Origin: Corynespora cassiicola
Lineage: Eukaryota; Ascomycota; Dothideomycetes; Pleosporales; Corynesporascaceae
NCBI GenBank assembly: GCA_022059125.1
Contig: JAEUWY010000020.1
Span: 1,922,001-1,986,000, forward strand
Direction of reading: 5' to 3'
Length of the DNA: 64,000 nucleotides
In this document: positions 1 to 10,502 of the stretch, in pieces
How the letters are laid out: the number at the start of each line of letters is the position of its first letter
How positions within the stretch are numbered: the stretch's first letter is position 1
The notes under the pieces: generated by a model
What the model saw: the letters and a program-made list of their open reading frames with translations, nothing else
What the model was told of the DNA's origin: nothing
The model's database searches: none
Position numbers and translations under genes: made by a program

Positions 1-318
1 ATTCTGGGCGAGGACGTGCAGTCGAGGACGTGTCGGGCAGGGTGGAGGCGCCGGGCAGCGATCAGCAGGGCCACTGCAGCCAGAACGTCCCCGCGACGCG
101 CGCATTAGGCAATGCTCGGCCGTTGACCATGACGCCGCGTCCCTGTAGCTCCTCCCCTGCCTCTGCTGCTCCCGCCGTGTGAATAAAAGGCGCCCTCTGT
201 CCCCCAGGGGACCAGCGTGGTCGTTGCGAGCGCCGTTACCTCCCCCTCGCGTGTGATCCCTCGGTAGTCCTATCCCCCGCCAGATACTACCTGTTGCTCT
301 GCGAACCAGCCCGACGTC
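1..318 (+). promoter_or_regulatory. Upstream region of the GH3 beta-glucosidase gene
   Basis: This stretch has no supportable gene. A TATA-like AT tract (GAATAAAA) lies at about 181-188, roughly 135 bases before the beta-glucosidase start codon, so this is probably promoter and 5' leader. A CCCCAG hexamer near position 205 fits the loose consensus of the fungal carbon repressor CreA, but such short sites occur often by chance. The transcription start cannot be placed. Confidence 0.35.
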
Positions 319-3250
319 ATGTTGTGGCTTGTACAAGCATTTTTGGCGGTCGGCCTGGCTGACGCCCAGTCTGTATGTCCAAACACCACCCCTTCCCCCA
401 CCACTGCGCAATTCCTATGAGAAATATCCCTACAAGCTGCGCCCATGCTGCCCCCCATTGTCAGCTTCGCTATTTCTCTGTTCCCGTTCCTCAGAGTGAT
501 TCAATTCCGCTTCCCCGCCCATGTTTGCTCCCCATGCTGACCAGTAAACAAGTTCCCCAACACCACTAATCCCAATAATACTTCCCCGGGCGACTTGACT
601 GACGCCTACAGCCCGCCATACTACCCGTCTCCGTACGTATAGACTTGTCTGCGCCGCAATTGCCAGCACTGACCCCCCCGCAGATGGATTGATGGCCAGG
701 CACCTGGATGGGAAGAGGCCTACGCCAAAGCCCAGGCCTTTGTTCGCCAATTGACTCTGCTCGAGAAGGTCAACCTCACCACGGGTACTGGCTGGATGAG
801 CGAGGCCTGCGTTGGCAACACCGGCGAGATCCCCCGCTTGGGTTTCAGGTCCCTGTGCTTGCAGGACAGCCCTCTGGGCATCCGTTTCGCCGACTATGTC
901 TCTGCTTTCCCGGCTGGCGGCACTGTCGCTGCTTCATGGGACCGCGGCGAGTTCTACCGCCGTGGTTATGAGATGGGAATGGAGCACCGTGGCAAGGGCG
1001 TCGACATTCAGCTTGGTCCTGCCATTGGTCCTCTCGGCCGCCACCCCTTGGGTGGACGTAACTGGGAGGGCTTCTCCCCAGACCCTGTTCTCTCTGGTAT
1101 TGCCGTAGCCGAAACCGTCAAGGGCATCCAGGACGCTGGTGTCATTGCTTGCACCAAGCATTACATCATGAACGAGCAAGAACATTTCCGCTCGCCAGGT
1201 AACTTCAAGGACGAGGGCTTCGTAGATGCCATCTCCTCCAACATTGACGACAAGACTCTGCACGAGCTCTACCTCTGGCCATTCGCCGACGCTGTCCGCG
1301 CCGGCACTGGTGCCATCATGTGCTCCTACAACAAGATCAACAACTCCCAGGCCTGCCAGAACTCGTGGCTGCAGAACCACGTCTTGAAGGGCGAGCTTGG
1401 CTTCCAAGGAATGATCCTGTCTGACTGGGATGCTCAGCACTCTGGTGTTGCTTCGACCCTTGCTGGTCTTGATTTGACCATGGTAAGAATACCCTCTGTT
1501 CAGTGTCCTTGGGAGAGGAAACAAAACAACTGGAATTCCAGGCTAACCCATGTACCAGCCCGGTGATACCGACTTCAACAGTGGCCACTCTTTCTGGGGC
1601 GCCAACTTGACCATCTCCGTCCTCAACGGTACTCTCCCCGAGTGGCGCCTTGACGACGCGGCGAGTCGTATCCTAGCCGCCTACTACTTTGTCGGCCGTG
1701 ACAAGTACGCTGTTCCTACAAATTTCAACAGTTGGTCGCGAGACACGTATGGCTACAAGCACGCCATGGCTCAAGAACGTTATGGTCTCATCAACCAGAA
1801 GGTCGATGTCAGGGGCGAGCACTTCCGCTCAATCCGCCAGGCTGCTGCCAAGTCGACTGTCCTTCTCAAGAACGAAGGTGCCTTGCCCTTGACTGGCCGT
1901 GAGAAGTTCACTGGTGTCTTTGGATACGATGCTGCTGAGAATGAGCTTGGCCCTAACGGATGCGCTGATCGTGGCTGTGACAACGGCACTCTCGCCATGG
2001 GATGGGGATCTGGTACTGCCGATTTCCCCTACCTGATCACTCCTTTGGAGGCCATCAAGTACGAGGTCGTCAGCAAGGGCGGTGTCCTCCAGTCCGTCAC
2101 CAACAACTGGGCCACTTCTCAGATCGCAACCGTGGCTAAGCAGGCCACCACCTCGATCGTCTTCGTCAACGCCCAGTCTGGTGAGGGATACATTACCTTC
2201 GATGGCAACATGGGTGACCGCAACAACATGTCCATCTGGGACAATGGCGAGGTCTTGGTCCAGAACGTGTCAGCCTACTCCAACAACACCATTGTTGTCA
2301 TCCACTCCGTCGGCCCCGTCGAGATTGGCTCCTTCTACGAGAACCCCAACGTCACTGCCATCCTCTGGGCCGGTCTGCCCGGACAGGAGTCTGGCAACGC
2401 CATCGCCGATGTCCTTTATGGCCGCGTGAACCCCGGAGGCAAGCTTCCCTTCACTTTCGGTCGCCAGGCCTCCGACTATGGACCACCTGTCACGTACGAG
2501 CCCACCAACGGAAACGCCAGCGTCCAGGACAACTTCGACGAGGGTGTCTTCATCGACTACAGGGCGTTTGACAAGAACGGCATTGAGCCCATCTACGAGT
2601 TTGGCTTTGGCTTGTCTTACACGACCTTTGAATACTCGGACCTGAGCGTGAACAAGGTGGCCGCCGGCCCATATGTGCCCAACACGGGCCTGACCACGGC
2701 GGCCCCCAACCTGTCAGGAAACTTCAGCACGGATCCTGCCGACTACCAGTGGCCTGCCAACCTGTCGTACATTGACACGTACATCTTCCCCTACCTCAAC
2801 TCGACCGACCTCGCCGAGGCTTCGGGAGACATCCACTACGGTGTCGATGTAGAGTACCCCGAGGGTGCTTTTGACGGCTCGCCCCAGCCCAAGATCCCCG
2901 CCGGTGGTGCTCCAGGAGGCAACCCCCAGCTCTACGACGTCCTCTTCGAGGTGCACGCCACCGTCACCAACACCGGAGACGTGGCGGGCGACGAGGTTGC
3001 CCAGCTCTACATCAGCCTTGGTGGCCCTGAAGACCCCAAGGTGGTGCTGCGCAACTTTGACCGCCTGAGCATCCAGCCCGGGCAGAGCGCCACCTTCACG
3101 GCCGACATCACGCGCCGCGATCTGTCCAACTGGGACACCGTGTCCCAGAACTGGGTCATCTCCGAGTACCCCAAGACGGTGCATGTCGGCAGCTCGTCGC
3201 GCACTCTGCCCCTGACGGCCGAGCTTGACACGTCCGAATACAGTTCTTAA
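319..3250 (+). CDS. Secreted GH3 beta-glucosidase (874 aa, 4 exons)
   Basis: Exons 319-372, 553-632, 684-1482 and 1559-3250 join in frame to 874 residues, the usual size of fungal extracellular GH3 beta-glucosidases. Exon 1 encodes a signal peptide of about 17 residues (MLWLVQAFLAVGLADAQ). The mature N-terminus carries the family motif SPPYYPSPW, split by intron 2. The N-terminal barrel contains the LLEKVNLTTGTGW motif, and the nucleophile is Asp292 in SDWDAQHSG. A C-terminal fibronectin III-like domain (LYDVLFEVHATVTNTGDVAG) follows. Many NxS/T sites fit secretion and glycosylation. The enzyme would release terminal glucose from cellobiose and short beta-glucans outside the cell. Intron phases agree (0, 2, 0). 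The weakest point is the acceptor of intron 1; only that acceptor, after AACAAG, keeps the frame into the conserved N-terminus. Confidence 0.93.
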
Positions 3251-4992
3251 TTTTCATAATGGTAATGTTTTGAAGCGGGTTGGTTATTGAAGTTGCTTGA
3301 ACAGAGAGAGAGACAGAGAGAGACTTGTATCACGGGTGAAAAAAGGGAGAGTGTGGCATGCATGGAACGAGCAGGGCAAAAAGGGTGTTGCGGTAGGTAA
3401 GCAACAGATATTGATCAATCTTTAATGAGCCAAAATAAAGAAGAAATGAATCACTGTACATGTTCCCGAGCAAACAAAACGTTGGGACGCACTTGGAGGC
3501 AGAAGGCCAAGAAAAACAACCAAGTGGTGTTTGCTGCAGAGTAGTGATGGGGTGGGCGATGGGATCGGCAGTGAAATGGGCCGACGGGGATTGGTGTGGC
3601 TGCGAACTCGTCTGACCTGCAGAGACGGCCAATTCCACAGCGCGTCATCGACGGCGGGCCCAGGCTGCAGGCGCGTTTGTCAACAATGGGGACGTCATGC
3701 ATCCGGAGCGTGCGGCATAACGCCCAGGGGCTGCGCGCTGCAGGGCCGACAAATTGCGCCCTGAGATGCGACCCGTGTAGGGGCTATAGTGGTTGCAACA
3801 ATACAAAGCACAAAGCATGCTGGCGCTGGCGCTGGCGCTGGCTGCGCGGTTGGGTTGCTCGCCCTGGGCACCACCAGGCGCGGCCCGTGACTCGGCTCGA
3901 CTTTGGCGAGGGTGGGCCTTTTTGCGCCTGTGTGCATGCGGATGCGGATGCGGATGCAGCTAGAACGACGGGTGGTTGGGAACGAGAAGGCGACAATGAG
4001 AGGGGCCCAGGGAAAACAAGGTGAAGACGCGCGCGGCGAGCCCGGGTGTTGGGCGTGTTGTAGGCAAAAGACACGGTCAACAGAGCGTGTTGAAAACAAA
4101 CAGCGGCCCTTTGATCTCGTCTAGCGCGAAGGCGCCCCAGGGGTGGTCCACGGGTGCCGTCATCTTTGTTTGTGGAGGTCCACAGACGAGGGCCCTCAGC
4201 ACCAGCACCAGCACCACCAGCCTGAGGCAATGCACATGCGAGCGGGCTGCTGGCAGGACGGCGGTTTGCTGGGCCGTGTGAGCATGGCGGGCGCAGCGAT
4301 GGTGATGGCGGTGGTCATGGTGGCCATGTCGGGCGTTTGCCTGAATTTTTCCCTCCTGGCACAGGCGCGTCAGCCATTCACGCAAAAGTCGAGTCACGGG
4401 GCGGCGGCCCCATGCGGATTAGCACCAAAATGGCGGCTCAATTGCGCCCTGCAACCGCGGTCGTGCGATAAACCTCACTGCGATACGCATTTCGACCCTT
4501 CACTGCTGAACGCTGGCCGTCACCGCGCGCCCGAAGCCGCACCCTCTGCGCTGCGCTACCCCAACGGCCGTTTCGTCGCGTGTTGGTGGTGAAAACAAAC
4601 AAGCCTGCCCCGACAAAAGACGTGCGCCCTCCCTCCTCTCCTCCCCCATCGCTCCCAGCGCCGACGGCGACAGCGACGACAGCGACCAGAGCAGCGCCCA
4701 AGCCCCCCGCTCGCCCCGTCGCCATCGCCCCCGCTGCCCGCCGCTGCCCGCCCCCAAGCCCTGAGCCCGCCGCGAGCCCGTGCCTGGTGGTTGCTGTTGC
4801 CGTGGTAAGCCTGCCCCTTCGAGTCTGGGTGGGGCGACCGTTCTGCCAAAGTTGAAAGAAGCCTCCCCCGGCCCTGGCAAGTTGGCAACGTCGCCCAACA
4901 TCTCTGTCCAATTTCGCAAATAAATACCCAGACACGCCCGCTGACGCTGCCCTTCGACGTCAGACACGCCCCCCGAGCCCCCGAGCCCCAGC
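3251..4992. other. Intergenic region between beta-glucosidase and forkhead gene
   Basis: I see no supportable gene in this 1.7 kb. It holds the 3' end of the beta-glucosidase and the promoter of the forkhead gene. Short simple repeats occur: (GCTGGC)n near 3820-3846, (GCGGAT)n near 3936-3957 and (CAGCAC)n near 4197-4215. Long reading frames on both strands in the GC-rich part (4140-4940) overlap one another, consist of low-complexity Arg/Ala/Gly/Pro sequence and resemble no family, so I read them as composition artefacts. Confidence 0.6.
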
Positions 4993-7673
4993 ATGCCGCC
5001 CTCGTCGAGTCGGAGGGTTGGCCTCCGCTCCCGCCGCGAGCCAGAGCAGCCGCAGTCTGATGCAGAGACGCCCGACTCCATAGCCACTCCCTCCAGGAAG
5101 CGCAGACGTGTAGGTATCCCTCGGCCATGCCGCCGCGAACAGCCCTCCGCTAACGCCTTGCCGCAGCTGAATGGCACCGACCAGACCGCCGCTGCCGCCG
5201 CCGAGAACCCTCCCAGGACTCGCATCACCGAGTCTGTCGCCAGCAACGACTCCAACACGACGCTGCCAAACGGGACCGATGCTGAGGACCCCACCGACCC
5301 TGTCGAGCGCCAGAACCTGATCATCCAGCACCTGCGCGTCCCCACCAACTACCACCCAAATGCTGCCATCGACTATGCCAACGAGCTGCAAGCCAGGAAG
5401 ACTCAGGGGAACAACATCGCCGCCTTCGCCAAGATTGCTGCCCGCGACTGGTGCTTCTTCGTCCAAAAGACCGTCCTCGTCATCGGCCGCGCCGATTCCT
5501 CGGTGCGCCCCAACCCAGCAGCGAGCCGTGAAGTCAACGGCATGCCCCCGAGCGAGGATCCCGTCAGCGAGTGGGGCGTAGACATCGACTTGGGTCCTGA
5601 GCGCCAGGTCTCCCGAGTCCATGCGCGCATCGTCTTCGAGAGCGCCGACCAGACTTGGTACATTGAAGTCAACAGCCGCAACGGCCTCAAACTGGACGAT
5701 ACCAGCCTCACCAAGGGCCAGCGCGCGCCGCTGCACTCGGGCATCTGCATCGGCATCATGGGAACCCAGATGCTCTTCCTTCTCGCCAACCAAGAGGACG
5801 TTTTCCACCCCATGCTTTGGCGCCAGGTCAAGAGCGACAAGGAGGTGAACGATTCGGACAACGATGGCAATCCGCCTTCGAGGCAGTTGCCCCATGCCCA
5901 TCCGAGTGGTCCCACGCCAAAGCGTGAGCATTATGACCCGTTCCCGCCTTCATCACATCCACGCAACAAGCACGCCGCGCAGGGCTTCGGGAGTAACCAG
6001 TTAACGTCCACCCCAGGTCGTCCCTACCCCGGCACTCCATTGGCTTTCCGCTCCACGGAGATAGACCCGCGCGGCAAGGGCTCGCCTTCCGCCTACCCCC
6101 GCGGCATGATGCTCGACTCTACCGAGGACATTGACTACAGCGCCGACTCCGCCAAGGATCTCAAGCCACCCCACAGTTATGCGCAATTGATCGGCCAGGC
6201 CATTCTGAGCAGTCAGGAAGAGATGCTCACACTTGCTCACATCTACGACTTCATCAAGTCCCGATATGCATACTTCCGACACACCAACTCTGGCTGGCAG
6301 AACTCGATTCGCCATAACCTGTCGCTGAACAAGTCTTTTGAGAAGGTCGCTCGCCGCACCGACGAGCCAGGAAAGGGAATGAAGTGGAAGATTGCAGATT
6401 CTGAGCGCGAGGACTTTGTGAAGAAGCAGCTGCTGAACCCTCGCAAGGGTGGTGGTCCCATTCGAATGGACACTTCGGGACCGAGCTCTCCAGCGCTTGG
6501 AAACATCCGGGATACACGTGATCCGCCCTCGCAGGCTACCGAGCGTCTGATGGGTGCCATCAGCCAGCACGACACGTTCAGGAAGGATTCGGGGGTTAGT
6601 TTCAGTTTTTAGTAGTTCCCCTTCCACTGTATAATTTACTGACCTTTGTGTGTAAAGGCTCGCATCAAATCTCCCCCTCGCTCCGCTACGCCGCCCTTGT
6701 CCTCCGTTCCGACAGCCAACGAATCGTATACTCCTGACCGTGGTCCTCGCTCGCAGAATCCCTTTGCTGGCTTCAAGCAATCTCCCACCCAGCAAGACCT
6801 CGATTCCTTCGTCACTCCAGCCAAGCGTTTCCTCCCCAAGCCGACTGATGATACGACCCGGCACCTCGAATCCTCGCCTGTCGTGGATCCCGTCAAGCCC
6901 AACGTCAATGGTCTCAAGGGAGAAGCCGCCAATTCGCCTCCTACACTCTATTCGGACACGGGCTCTAGCAACACTAATGCTGCACAGGAGAACGGGAGGA
7001 TGAACAATGCCGGGCTGGTGACGCCTCTTGTAACGAGGCACGCGCCTCATCTCGCACCCCCAAGTACTGCCCAGGTCCCGAGTCAGTACATGAACTTCTC
7101 CAGCCCTGCACCATTCTGGAAGTTTGTCGACCTTCCCAGCACGCCGGCCAAAGCTCCCATCGATCTCAGCCCAATTAAAATCAAGCGTGATGAGACTGAG
7201 AAGGACGCCGACGACGGGCTCGCCCAGCCAAGTTCTCCTCCGATCATTCCTGATGAGGATCGTAGTGCCGAGCCCGAGGATCAGGATGGATCGGACAACA
7301 AGGGCGACGACGACGAAGATGTTGGCCCAGAGAGCCCAAGTCGTACTGTTTCTCGACCCGCCAGTCGACGCGATTTCCCCGGCTCTCAACGCTCGCGATC
7401 CAACTCCAATGTCAATGGTTTTGGCATGAACACCTCTAATGGAGGTATGGTTCGCGGAGCTAGCCTAGGCTACATCGAGGACGAACCGGAAGAGGAAAGT
7501 TTCGATCTCCAAAAGTGAGCTTACCCACAATTATACTCCAAGTTTAGAAGCTGACGTGCACCAGGGGTTTCGAAAAGATTGGCTCCTTCCATCGTACCCT
7601 TGCGGCACAGGCCGTTCACCAGCGACCATCACAGACTCCGGATTCCCGCACCTCGGTTCCCACGAGTCTATGA
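4993..7673 (+). CDS. fkh2: FHA and forkhead domain transcription factor (Fkh1/Fkh2 type)
   Basis: Main exons are 4993-6594, 6658-7514 and 7565-7673. The N-terminal third holds an FHA domain (about residues 125-270, starting near WCFFVQKTVLVIGRAD, with the phosphopeptide-binding RVHA and NSRNG motifs). The DNA-binding forkhead domain lies near residues 390-480, with KPPHSYAQLI and WQNSIRHNLSLNKSF, the recognition helix. FHA plus forkhead is the layout of yeast Fkh1/Fkh2 and fission yeast Fkh2, which control G2/M genes; that role here is inferred. The tail is Ser/Pro-rich and acidic, fitting phosphoregulation. A 57-base segment 5110-5166 has donor GTAGGT, branch GCTAAC and acceptor CAG, is a multiple of three and has no stop, so it is probably an intron that can be read through. 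Protein length is 854 aa unspliced there, 835 if spliced. Confidence 0.92.
5110..5166 (+). other. Stop-free 57-nt intron candidate in the forkhead gene
   Basis: The segment begins GTAGGT, holds GCTAAC 14 bases before a terminal CAG, and sits in phase 0 between an RRR codon run and LNGTD. Removal or retention both keep the reading frame, adding or losing 19 residues. Confidence 0.6.
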
Positions 7674-8815
7674 TTGGGCAGCTCAGCGCCCTTGCCGTGC
7701 TTTCCCCACTCAACCACCAGTACATTGTTTCTTCCCCTAGACATTCGTGACCTGGGTTATATACGTCTTCCGGTCTAGAGTGCTCATAATCTCATGAGTA
7801 ACGACAACATCACTCGTTGGTGACCCAAACCGGTGGATTGTCTAAGCACATCGCAGCTTAGCTTTTGTCTTCCAGCCCATGTCCTTTTGCCTAGTATGTT
7901 CGACAAACGGTTCCACGCGGGAAAACCATCAAAACCAAAACCAAAACCCACCAAAACGAAGGATTATACTAAAAAGGAGCATCATGTCACACTTTCCACC
8001 ACGACGACTTTTGTTGTCTGTACAGTTGCATTGTAGGACGATTAATCATGAACAAATGGGACGGCGTCAAGTCTTGTGCTTTGTGGCGTTTCCACGTCCT
8101 TGTGTGTGTTTTCTTCTTCTTCTCTTCTTCTCTTTCCTCTATGCTGGCTTTGTCTGTTTTTTTTTTTTCTTCCTTGTTCGGAAATGGGACCGGGATTGGG
8201 ACTGGGAAAGCGCCTTTTCCAACTCTATGGGCGGGACTGCGAGTTTTGGCTTCACTGACGAACTTGCGGGTTTATGACGACATGAGTACGAATGTGTTCC
8301 GAGTTTCCTAGTTCTTGCGTGTGTGTGTTATGTATTTTTTCCTTTCTCTTCTCTTCGCTGTCCGACGCTGCCTTGCATGCTTCCGGGACCTTGTTTTAGG
8401 ATTGGTTAGTAAGGGTGTGTGTCCAGGTGGAGATTGATGGGGTGGGGTGGGGAGGGAGGTGCGCGTCTGCTTCTCTTTCTCTCGGTTTATTAGATTGGTG
8501 TGGGGTGTTGGTGTGGGTTGGGGGTAGTGTAGAGAATGCATCTTGTAACATTGTTTCGATGGGGATTTTGCTGTTTGGCTGGTGATGTGGGGCAGATATT
8601 CTGTGTCTTGGATGTGCAATGCCATGCGTGTTCATGCCCATCCATCAAACATCACAAAGAAACGAGCGAGCAAGAGCAAGACAAAAAGCTTGTTTCATGA
8701 TTCCATTCTCCACGCGCACACACCGCGATCTCGCTTGGTATACTATACACACGCTTCGCTCCATCCATCCATCTATTCACCAACCAACCAACCAACCGAT
8801 GATGTGCTCGCTCGT
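7674..8815. other. Convergent 3' region between forkhead and NDUFS5 genes
   Basis: This 1.1 kb separates two convergent stop codons and presumably holds both 3' UTRs. It is rich in T and pyrimidine tracts (8108-8170) and in CCAT and CAAC short repeats (8758-8800). No protein-coding pattern or RNA gene is visible. Confidence 0.6.
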
Positions 8816-9791
8816 CTAGTTGATCTCCTTGTGCGGGAACCACTTGCTGGGCTTGAGGTTCTTCTCCTCGAGCGGCGCATCCAAGACGCCGAGGCGCCGT
8901 ATCTCGCCCGCCGAGGGCGCGTCATCGCGCTTCATGTTGGCCTCGGCCTTGCGGTACGCAGCCTGCAGAGCGAGAGTGCGGGCAGCCTGCAAACAAGAAA
9001 AAGAGAGAGCACGGGTCAGCCAAACCAGCCATCAGGGTCGTTAGCCACGCGCAAGCACCCCAAGTGGGCGAATGGAGGTAGCAGCGGTGAAGAGAAAGGG
9101 AAAAAAAAGAGAGGAAGAGGGGAAAGCAATATGCGTACCTCTTTCTTGTGGTGCAGGCACTCGTAGTAGTCCTCGAGGATGGGCGCGCACTTGGCCTTGC
9201 CCGAGTCGTCCTCTGCGTTCGTGTTTGTGACGTAGCAGGCGAGCACTTCCTGCCAGAAGGGGAAGCAGCGGGAGGGGCCTGTTTGGTTGCGAGAATCAGT
9301 ACATGGAGCAATTCGCAGTGTGTTTGTGCGTGTGTATAGGTAGGTAGCTACGGGTTGCGAGGCGGGAGAGCGGCAGGAGCGGACGGTCGGAACGGCGGGT
9401 CGCGGCGACAAAGTGGAGGGTTTTCTGGCACGGTGTTTATGCTCGCGGATATGATGCGGTGCGTTGGCATGTCCGCTCGGGCATCGAGGGTCGATTGGGG
9501 GGTCGGATTGCTGTCGTATCGTCGTCGGTAGGCCAGGGCCTCGCCGGGGCGCCACGAGCAGCTAGCCCTGCCACAGAAGCTCTCAGAGAGCTCCAACCCT
9601 CCTCTTTAGGCCATCCGCATGTCGTCCCGCCGCGAGTCCAGTCGTCCCATTGCATCGTCGCCGTTTCGCAATCCCGTCGCTGTCCGCCATTGCGTGCCCT
9701 CTAGGCCCTCCGCGGCCCCTAAACCACCCTCCCAGAGGCATTGGGCAATGGGAGTGTACGTACCACCGGCCAAACCGTATCCTGAAGCCAT
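8816..9791 (-). CDS. NDUFS5: NADH:ubiquinone oxidoreductase 15 kDa subunit (NDUFS5 type), 112 aa
   Basis: Three minus-strand exons, 9764-9791, 9139-9278 and 8816-8986, join in phases 1 and 0 to a 112-residue protein starting MASGYGLAGGPSRCFPFWQ. It carries a twin CX9C motif: Cys-FPFWQEVLA-Cys and Cys-APILEDYYE-Cys. This is the signature of CHCH proteins imported into the mitochondrial intermembrane space by Mia40 and oxidised there. The start, spacing and length match the NDUFS5 accessory subunit of complex I. The C-terminus is Lys/Glu-rich and ends near KWFPHKEIN. The first exon is only 28 bases and is followed by a 485-base intron, long for this genome; the fit of MASGYGL to GGPSRC across it makes the join convincing. 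Confidence 0.9.
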
Positions 9792-10502
9792 TGTTGCGGT
9801 GTATATGTGTAGTTTTGCAGGGCCAGCGGTGGAGCTTCCGAGATGTGAGGTCGGGCTAGCGCGTTTGGGCGGATTAGATAAGCGGGTTGAGAGGTGTGTT
9901 GATTGGTGCGTTGGACGGCGGAGTGGACCATGGCTTCTGGAATCTCTCGATGAGCACTTGCAGTATTCTCAGAAGACTATTGCTTTGGCCTCAGGTTATA
10001 GAAAACATTGCGCATCTCAAAATTTAACAATTTATATCACGTGTAGACCAGGATCAAAGCAGTCATTCAACAGCATTGTGCAGGCCTTCGCCTTTCTCAC
10101 TCACGTATCGGTAGTTCCTCTCTTATCAAATGCTCGATGGAAAATCTCAAGTTTCTCATAGGGCAAGTCATGATCGAAAGAATTAAAATTTATTGTATTC
10201 TATAGTCTCTCAAGGAGCCACCAGGGTCGGTCGAAGCAACCCAAAAAATCAGAAAATCACAGTCTCGTCCTGCTGAGCCGTGGTGCCCAACTCCACTTCT
10301 ATGCCACGCAATATCATCTTAAAAAAACGCTGCCTTGTAAACTGCGGTATCCTTGAGGATTTATCGGTTCGAATTCCATACATCAACTCCAACTCGAGAC
10401 TGGGCTCCGCAAATTTCAGGTGGCGCGAGCATGTCGGTACATCACTCCGCGAGGGTCGCATTTGGCTGACGCCTCCCGAGTCTCAACAATCCCGCCAAAA
10501 TT
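9792..10502. other. Intergenic region upstream of NDUFS5
   Basis: It holds the NDUFS5 promoter and the 3' side of the Ulp1-like gene. Composition shifts here from GC-rich to clearly AT-rich (from about 9990 onward), marking the left edge of the accessory-looking block. Short frames on both strands match nothing I know. Confidence 0.55.

Noticed and set aside
4143..4935. Overlapping long frames on both strands before the forkhead gene
   Set aside because: They are Arg/Ala/Gly/Pro-rich, mutually overlapping and lack family resemblance; composition explains them.
5001..7389. Long minus-strand frames (up to 462 codons) opposite the forkhead gene
   Set aside because: They are antisense mirrors of the conserved forkhead coding strand.
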